From Clostridia bacterium (GTDB taxonomy: Bacteria > Bacillota_A > Clostridia > Christensenellales > Aristaeellaceae): DNA of 11,543 nt. Every line of letters begins with the position of its first letter. Within the stretch, counting starts at the first letter, position 1. The stretch spans positions 1 through 11,543 of the forward strand of contig JAFQOY010000149.1 in the NCBI GenBank assembly GCA_017412025.1, written 5' to 3'. The notes under the pieces were generated by a model, which had not been told where the DNA came from, ran no database searches, and saw nothing but the letters and a program-made list of their open reading frames with translations. Below are positions 6,441-11,543 of this stretch, in pieces. The position numbers and the translations under genes were made by a program.

Positions 6441-6468
6441 ATGCTTTGCTGCGATCAGGGGAAGAAGG

Positions 6469-8832
6469 ATGGGAAAAAAGATGTATACGCAGAGAATTAC
6501 GCTGCTTGACGGCGCAATGGGTACAATGCTTCAGAAGGCCGGACTCCGGCTCGGAGACAGGCCGGAGACGCTTTCCATTACCGCTCCGGACGTCGTGATG
6601 GGGATTCAGCGGCGCTATGTGCAGGCAGGCGCTGGAATGATTCTGTCCAATACGTTCTGTGCAAATGCGCATAAGCTTGCGGCCACGCCGTATTCTGTTG
6701 AGGAAGTGATTGAAGCCTCCGTTACGGCTGCGCTGCGTGCATGCGAGGGCACGGATGCAAAGGTTGCGCTGGATATCGGCCCGATTGGCGAACTGCTGGA
6801 GCCGCTGGGTACGCTCAGTTTCGAAGAAGCCTACGATATTTTTGCGCAGATGATCCGCGCTGGCGCTGCGGCAGGCGCACAGGCCGTGTTTTTTGAGACG
6901 TTTTCTGATCTCAATGAGATTCGCGCCGGCGTCCTTGCCGCAAAGGAAAACTGCAGCCTGCCCGTTTACGCCAGCATGACGTTTGAACAGAGCGGGCGTA
7001 CCTTTCTGGGCGTGCGTGCGGACTGCGCGGCGATGTCGCTCAGTGCGCTGGGGGTTGAGGCCGTGGGCGTCAACTGCTCGCTCGGTCCAGCGGAGGTGGA
7101 GCCGATTCTTCGCAGCATGCGGTCGGTGACGGATCTGCCGCTGATCCTCAAGCCAAACGCCGGTCTGCCCGATCCGGCCACGGGGGAATACCATACCACG
7201 CCGCAGGAATTTGCCGACGCCTGCGCTGCGCTTACAGATATCGGCGCTGCATATATCGGCGGCTGCTGCGGAACGACGCCTGAATATATTGAAGCACTTT
7301 CCTGTAGGCTTGGCGGCCAATCCGTTCGCATCGACGGAAAGAAATTGAGCGGCGTATGCTCTGCCTCGCAGGTTTGCGCCTTTGGAAAGGGCGTCCGTGT
7401 GATCGGCGAGAGAATCAATCCGACCGGAAAGAAGCGTTTTGCACAGGCGCTGCGCGAGATGGATGTGAATTACATTGTCGCTCAGGCGATCGAGCAGGAA
7501 GAGGCCGGAGCGCAGATTCTGGATGTGAACGTCGGTATTCCCGGCATTGATGAAGCGGAAGTCATGCGCCGCGTGGTTACGGCGGTTTCCGGCGCGGTAT
7601 CCCTTCCGCTGCAGATTGATTCGTCAAATCCGGAGGCGATTGAGGCCGGTTTGCGCGCTGCGCCGGGAAAATGCCTGATCAACAGCGTAAACGCCTCCGG
7701 CGCGTCGCTGAGCAGCGTGCTGCCGCTGGCAAAAAAATACGGCGCGGCGGTTGTCGCGCTCACGCTTGATGAAAGCGGGCTGCCGTCTTCCGCTCAGGAG
7801 CGGTTTGCGTTTGCGCAGCGCATTCTTGCCGAAGCTGAGGCCTTTGGCATAGAGCGCGGGGACGTTGCGGTTGACTGCCTGACGCTTACGGTATCCGCGC
7901 AGCAGGATCAGGCGTGTGAGACGCTCAAAGCCATCCGCCGTGTGCGCGAGGAGCTTGGGCTTGAAACCGTGCTCGGCGTGTCCAATATTTCCTTTGGCCT
8001 GCCGCAGCGCCAGCTTGTCACCGGCGCGTTTCTGGCGCAGGCCATCGCCGCAGGGCTTACGATGCCCATCATCAATCCCAATCAGAAGGAGATGATGGAT
8101 ACCGTAGACGCCTGCAGAACGCTCAGCGGAGAGGATGTCTCCTGCGCCGCGTATATCGAGCGGCATGCGCCTGTGAAAAAGGAAGAAGCCGTGAATCCCT
8201 CCGCTCCGGCGAAAATGGATATTACGGAAGCGATTGTCAAAGGACTCAAAGACGAGGCAGGCGCGATCGCCGGAGCGATGCTTGCGTGGATGCAGCCGCT
8301 TGAACTGGTTGAGCGCCATTTGATTCCTGCCCTTGATCTGGTGGGTATGCGATATGAAAAGCAGGAGATCTTCCTGCCGCAGCTGATGAATGCGGCTGCG
8401 GCGTCCGGCGCCGCTTTTGATGAGGTGAGGAAAGCCATCGAACAAAGCGGCGGCGAGAAGGCTGGAAAAGGCCCCATTGTTCTGGCGACTGTAGAGGGAG
8501 ATATCCATGACATTGGAAAGAACATCGTCCGAACCGTACTTGAAAACTACGGTTTCAGCGTGATCGATTTGGGACGCGACGTACCGGCGCAGCGCGTGGC
8601 GGATGCGGTAAGAAGGCATGGCGCTAAGCTGGTAGGCCTTTCCGCACTGATGACGACGACTGTGCCGGGAATGAAGAAGACGATCGAGCTTCTGCGGGAG
8701 CAGGGGCTTGACGTGCCGGTGATTGTCGGAGGAGCTGTGCTTACGCCGGAGTACGCCATGGAGATCGGCGCAGATTATTATGCCAGGGACGCCAAGCAGG
8801 CCGCGGACGCCGCCAGAAGGATTCTGGGATAA
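6469..8832 (+). CDS. metH: Cobalamin-dependent methionine synthase lacking the activation domain
   Basis: It transfers the methyl group of 5-methyl-tetrahydrofolate through cobalamin to homocysteine. The 787 residues hold three of the four MetH modules. The homocysteine module (about 10-290) contains LLDGAMGTML and zinc ligands Cys203 (VNCS) with Cys266-Cys267 (GGCCGTT). The pterin module (about 311-570) starts with VIGERINPTG and contains ILDVNVGIPG, LQIDSSNP and LINSVNASG. The cap and cobalamin module (about 585-787) contains DIHDIGKN, with His680 as the expected lower cobalt ligand, then SALMTTT (725-731) and IVGGAVLT. E. coli MetH is about 1,227 residues; the missing C-terminal domain is the upstream gene. 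The start is ATG 6469, with AGGGGAAG at 6457-6464 before it. An in-frame ATG at 6379 would overlap the preceding gene deeply and adds non-homologous sequence. Confidence 0.96.
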   Translation: MGKKMYTQRITLLDGAMGTMLQKAGLRLGDRPETLSITAPDVVMGIQRRYVQAGAGMILSNTFCANAHKLAATPYSVEEVIEASVTAALRACEGTDAKVALDIGPIGELLEPLGTLSFEEAYDIFAQMIRAGAAAGAQAVFFETFSDLNEIRAGVLAAKENCSLPVYASMTFEQSGRTFLGVRADCAAMSLSALGVEAVGVNCSLGPAEVEPILRSMRSVTDLPLILKPNAGLPDPATGEYHTTPQEFADACAALTDIGAAYIGGCCGTTPEYIEALSCRLGGQSVRIDGKKLSGVCSASQVCAFGKGVRVIGERINPTGKKRFAQALREMDVNYIVAQAIEQEEAGAQILDVNVGIPGIDEAEVMRRVVTAVSGAVSLPLQIDSSNPEAIEAGLRAAPGKCLINSVNASGASLSSVLPLAKKYGAAVVALTLDESGLPSSAQERFAFAQRILAEAEAFGIERGDVAVDCLTLTVSAQQDQACETLKAIRRVREELGLETVLGVSNISFGLPQRQLVTGAFLAQAIAAGLTMPIINPNQKEMMDTVDACRTLSGEDVSCAAYIERHAPVKKEEAVNPSAPAKMDITEAIVKGLKDEAGAIAGAMLAWMQPLELVERHLIPALDLVGMRYEKQEIFLPQLMNAAAASGAAFDEVRKAIEQSGGEKAGKGPIVLATVEGDIHDIGKNIVRTVLENYGFSVIDLGRDVPAQRVADAVRRHGAKLVGLSALMTTTVPGMKKTIELLREQGLDVPVIVGGAVLTPEYAMEIGADYYARDAKQAADAARRILG

Positions 8833-8847
8833 GGAGCTGGAAAACAA

Positions 8848-10611
8848 ATGGATGCGCAAAAGACGAGAAAGCTTCTTGAAAGAGGCACGCTGCTTTTTGA
8901 CGGCGCGACAGGCACGTATGCAAAGCGATTTGCCGGCTGGCCGGAAGGGCCTGTTGAAGCCGCATGTGTGACGGCTCCGGAGATGGTGACTGCGCTGCAT
9001 AAGGCATATGTGGATGAAGGCTGCCATGCAGTCAAGACGAATACGTTTGCTGCGCACGTGGGGCTGGCTGCCAGGGACGAGGCGCATCAGAGGAAAATTG
9101 TCCTTGCCGCGATTGACGCCGTACGTGCTGCAGTCACAGAGGAGACGATCATATTTGCGGATATCGGACCGGCGCCCTGCCCCGAGCAGGCCTGTCAGGC
9201 GTATATCCGCATGGCGGAATTATTCCTTGACGTCGGCGTGGAGTGCTTTCTGTTTGAAACGATGCCGTCGGCAAAGGGGATTGAGCAGGCTGCGTCGTAC
9301 ATACGCAGTAGAAATCCGGACGCTTTCATCGCCGTTTCTTTTGCTGCTGGGCCGGACGGCTTTACACGGGAGGGTGAAGCTGTCTCCGCGCTGCTGGAGG
9401 AGATGGATGGCTGCGCTGATATTGAAGCCGTGGGTCTGAATTGCATGTGCGGCGCATATCACATGCGCAGACTGCTTGCGGAGATGAAAAAGCCTGTAAA
9501 GCATCTGATCGCCATGCCCAATGCAGGATATCCGCATATCGTTGACGGCAGAGTGTATTACGACAGCGATCCTGCGTATTATGCGCAGCAGGTCATGGAA
9601 TGCGCAAAGCTGGGCGCTGCAATTGTCGGCGGCTGCTGCGGTACGACGCCGGAGCATATCCGCCAGCTTCGCGTGCTGCTGCTGAGGGATGTTCCGGGCA
9701 GCAGACGCTCCCAAGCCAGTCACATGGCGGAGGACGGCAGAGTCTGTGAAAGCGGCATAAAGAAAAAGCTTGAGCGCGCCGGCAGAATCGTTCTGGTAGA
9801 ACTCGATCCTCCCAGAGATTCAGACATCGATGCGTTTATTGCCGGTGCACGGCGGCTCAGCAAAGCGGGAGCGGATGCGATTACGATTGCCGACTGTCCC
9901 ATCGGCAGGGCGAGTATGGACGCCAGTCTGCTTGCCTGCAAGCTCAGACGGGAGCTGGGCATCGAAGCGCTGCCGCATATGACATGCCGGGATCGAAACG
10001 TCAACGCGACCAAAGCGCTGCTGCTTGGCCTCTCCATGGAGGGCGTGCATAATGTGCTGGCCGTTACGGGGGATCCGGTGCCAACCGGGGACCGTGACAG
10101 CGTCAAGGGCGTGTTCCAGTTCAATTCCCGCGTGCTGGCACGCTTTGTGCGCAGTCTCTCGCACAGCGGTGAAACAGCCCCGTTCTTTCTCTGCGGCGCG
10201 CTGAATGTCAACGCTGTGAATTTTGACGCTGAGCTTGAACGCGCGAAGGAAAAGGAAGCGTGCGGCATGGAAGCGTTTTTAACGCAGCCGGTGCTCAGCG
10301 AGCGGGCGGCAGAGAACATCGAAGCGGCGCGCAGCGTGCTGAACGGACGGATTTTTGCGGGGTTGTTTCCGGTCGTGAGCCACAGGAATGCGCAGTTTCT
10401 GCACAGTGAGGTGGCCGGCATTGCGATGGAGGAACGTGTGGTGAACGCCTACAAAGGCCTTGACAGAGCGCAGGGCGAGGAACTGGCCGTCAGGCTTTGC
10501 CGGGACGCTGCCGCGCGCGTTGCGCACTGCACGGATGGTTTTTATATCATGACGCCGTTTCAGCGCGTGGAGCTTGTCTGCCGCGTGATGAAAGCGATCA
10601 AAGAACTGTAA
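8848..10611 (+). CDS. Bifunctional homocysteine S-methyltransferase / 5,10-methylenetetrahydrofolate reductase (YitJ type)
   Basis: The 587-residue protein (B. subtilis YitJ is about 612) fuses two domains. The N-terminal homocysteine methyltransferase module (about 10-285) has LLFDGATGTYAKRF and the zinc cysteines Cys199 (LNCMCG) and Cys263-Cys264 (GGCCGTTPEHI). The C-terminal reductase (about 300-587) has VELDPPRD with Glu318 at the position of the MetF catalytic glutamate, HMTCRDRN, and VTGDP (Thr407-Gly408-Asp409) at the flavin-binding segment. The reductase makes 5-methyl-tetrahydrofolate, the substrate of the MetH encoded 15 bases upstream. AAGGAG (8831-8836) overlaps the metH stop codon and sets the ATG at 8848. 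What the methyltransferase module uses as donor cannot be read from the sequence. This is the last gene of the operon. Confidence 0.95.
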   Translation: MDAQKTRKLLERGTLLFDGATGTYAKRFAGWPEGPVEAACVTAPEMVTALHKAYVDEGCHAVKTNTFAAHVGLAARDEAHQRKIVLAAIDAVRAAVTEETIIFADIGPAPCPEQACQAYIRMAELFLDVGVECFLFETMPSAKGIEQAASYIRSRNPDAFIAVSFAAGPDGFTREGEAVSALLEEMDGCADIEAVGLNCMCGAYHMRRLLAEMKKPVKHLIAMPNAGYPHIVDGRVYYDSDPAYYAQQVMECAKLGAAIVGGCCGTTPEHIRQLRVLLLRDVPGSRRSQASHMAEDGRVCESGIKKKLERAGRIVLVELDPPRDSDIDAFIAGARRLSKAGADAITIADCPIGRASMDASLLACKLRRELGIEALPHMTCRDRNVNATKALLLGLSMEGVHNVLAVTGDPVPTGDRDSVKGVFQFNSRVLARFVRSLSHSGETAPFFLCGALNVNAVNFDAELERAKEKEACGMEAFLTQPVLSERAAENIEAARSVLNGRIFAGLFPVVSHRNAQFLHSEVAGIAMEERVVNAYKGLDRAQGEELAVRLCRDAAARVAHCTDGFYIMTPFQRVELVCRVMKAIKEL

Positions 10612-10623
10612 AGAAACAGAATC

Positions 10624-10666
10624 AAACAGGCGAACCTGCTTTGCATAAAAGCGGGTTCGCCTGTTT
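10624..10666. terminator. Strong hairpin between the methionine operon and the convergent rhomboid gene
   Basis: A 13-bp perfect stem (AAACAGGCGAACC at 10624-10636 with GGTTCGCCTGTTT at 10654-10666) continues through a T-G wobble into GCTTT/AAAGC (10638-10642 with 10648-10652), closing a short loop. The following T-run is short on either strand (TTT, then GTGG on plus; TTT, then GATTCTGTTTC on minus), so termination efficiency is uncertain. Its position between converging genes supports a bidirectional role. Confidence 0.75.
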
Positions 10667-10708
10667 GTGGAAAGACAAGGGATGAGCGCACAGGAGGAAA
10701 AAACGCGC

Positions 10709-11275
10709 TCAGCGCCGCAGGAAAAGCCCCATCGCAGCGCCGCATATACCGCCGACAATGTGTGTCAGCTGAGAAATGTTATCCGCCGTAAACAGCCCGT
10801 CGATAACCTCCTGGGTCAGATACAGCGCAGCGACGGCCACCAGCGTCAGCGGAATCTCGCCGCTCTTGGCGCCGGAGGTGGAAGCGAGGAAAATCAGCAT
10901 ATACACGATGCCGCTTGCGCCCATGAGCAGGGTATTTCCGCCGAAAAAGATGTGAAACAGACCTGAAATGACAGCGGTAGCGGCGAACATGATCATCAGC
11001 CTGCTGCTGCCGTAGCGTTCCTCCACAATGGGGCCGAGCGAAAGGATCAGCGCCATATTGGATACATAATGGCTGAAGGTCGTGTGCCCCAGCACATGGC
11101 ATAGCAGACGCACGTACGTCATCGGATGAAAAAAGCTGGAACGGTATACGCCGAACACCAGGCGGTTCGACGAGCCGCCGGTCAGGATGGAGAGCCCGAG
11201 CGCGGCAAGGGAAAAAAGCGCAAAGGTGAGCACAGCGGGGGAATTGAAGGAAAAGATAATTCTGCTTTTTTTCAT
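10709..11275 (-). CDS. Rhomboid-family intramembrane serine protease
   Basis: Rhomboids cleave membrane protein substrates inside the bilayer. This 188-residue protein has a compact six-helix core. Catalytic Ser121 lies in GASG (119-122) and catalytic His172 in THIVGG. His69 and Asn73 in HYVSNM correspond to the oxyanion-hole HxxxN of bacterial rhomboids. Hydrophobic segments are about 12-32, 53-82, 93-111, 116-133, 141-162 and 170-186. No extra soluble domain is present, and the substrate is unknown. The start ATG at 11275 is chosen because AGGAG (11284-11288) is 8 bases upstream and a promoter lies at 11328-11356. The open frame continues upstream to 11386, past the promoter, so the longer form is unlikely. 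The gene is monocistronic and convergent with the methionine operon. Confidence 0.92.
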   Translation of the reverse strand: MKKSRIIFSFNSPAVLTFALFSLAALGLSILTGGSSNRLVFGVYRSSFFHPMTYVRLLCHVLGHTTFSHYVSNMALILSLGPIVEERYGSSRLMIMFAATAVISGLFHIFFGGNTLLMGASGIVYMLIFLASTSGAKSGEIPLTLVAVAALYLTQEVIDGLFTADNISQLTHIVGGICGAAMGLFLRR

Positions 11276-11283
11276 ACATACAG

Positions 11284-11288
11284 CTCCT
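11284..11288 (-). promoter_or_regulatory. Ribosome binding site deciding the rhomboid start
   Basis: Read on the minus strand, AGGAG precedes ATG 11275 by 8 bases. A nearer ATG at 11279 is out of frame. Confidence 0.8.
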
Positions 11289-11327
11289 GAGATGCGGAAC
11301 AGGCCGCAAAGACATGATTCGGTTAAC

Positions 11328-11356
11328 AGTATATCATGCGCGCGGATTTGCTTCAA
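11328..11356 (-). promoter_or_regulatory. Sigma-A-type promoter of the rhomboid gene
   Basis: On the minus strand TTGAAG (11351-11356) and TATACT (11328-11333) are 17 bases apart. The predicted leader before the start codon is about 45 bases. Confidence 0.7.
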
Positions 11357-11456
11357 GCGTAAGGAGAAAAAGAAAACGCGACACACGATCTGCGCCGTCG
11401 TTTCATTCGTGCGCGCAGGAGCAAAAAACGGCTTTCAAGTTTTTCCATAAAAGGGG

Positions 11457-11485
11457 TTGATGGAACGCTTTTTTTATGAGATAAT
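11457..11485 (+). promoter_or_regulatory. Outward-facing sigma-A-type promoter at the right edge
   Basis: TTGATG (11457-11462) and GATAAT (11480-11485) have a 17-base spacer containing a run of seven T. The transcript would begin near 11492 and run out of the window. No start codon with a good ribosome binding site is seen in the remaining 50 bases. The stretch 11357-11456 between this and the rhomboid promoter shows nothing I can name. Confidence 0.65.
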
Positions 11486-11543
11486 ATACGCTGGGATGTA
11501 ATATAAAAGAAATAACAGCCCGAAGCATAAATGAGAAACGCAC

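Noticed and set aside
6379..6468. Longer N-terminus for MetH
   Set aside because: It would overlap the activation gene by over 60 bases. The methyltransferase domain begins right after ATG 6469, which has its own ribosome binding site.
7624..9087. Minus-strand open frame of 487 codons opposite metH and the next gene
   Set aside because: It is fully antisense to conserved coding sequence, resembles no family, and has the composition of a shadow frame.
10667..10966. Plus-strand frame of 99 codons opposite the rhomboid gene, with an AGGAGG nearby at 10692
   Set aside because: It is antisense to the conserved rhomboid C-terminus. The AGGAGG lies after its ATG and there is no recognisable protein.

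Overview
The window looks like chromosome of a spore-forming, anaerobic, moderately GC-rich member of the Clostridia. The clues are a pyruvate formate-lyase (PFL) locus, two spoVA sporulation genes, a cobalamin-dependent methionine synthase of the form that lacks its activation domain, and strong AGGAGG-type ribosome binding sites. I cannot name the genus. No mobile element, CRISPR array, rRNA or tRNA was seen, and coding density is high.

Layout. (1) 1-1506, plus strand: the 3' end of a PFL gene that stops before the glycyl radical domain, then a separate 80-codon gene encoding exactly that domain, then the PFL-activating radical SAM enzyme and a terminator. (2) 1626-3034, plus strand: spoVAD and spoVAE, overlapping by 4 bp, with no spoVAC upstream. 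(3) 3093-4694, minus strand: a YtcJ-type metal-dependent amidohydrolase. It converges on spoVAE across a shared bidirectional terminator. (4) 4762-10611, plus strand: a four-gene operon from a near-consensus housekeeping promoter, encoding a divergent DprA/Smf-like protein, a stand-alone methionine synthase activation domain, a 787-residue methionine synthase and a fused homocysteine S-methyltransferase/methylenetetrahydrofolate reductase. (5) 10709-11275, minus strand: a rhomboid protease, with its own promoter. The right edge holds a promoter facing out of the window.

How the genes work together. The PFL locus converts pyruvate and CoA to acetyl-CoA and formate, with the radical domain supplied as a separate polypeptide. 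In the methionine operon the reductase makes methyl-tetrahydrofolate, the synthase moves the methyl through cobalamin to homocysteine, and the stand-alone domain presumably reactivates oxidised cobalamin with S-adenosylmethionine. The DprA-like protein leading this operon has no obvious role in it.

The most unusual item is the two-gene PFL. The radical domain has its own Shine-Dalgarno and start codon, and a stop codon lies in its own frame just upstream. It therefore cannot be a simple frameshift artefact and looks like a genuine two-subunit arrangement, recalling the E. coli YfiD/GrcA spare-part protein but apparently obligatory. The split methionine synthase is a second, already known, case of a redox-sensitive enzyme divided into modules.
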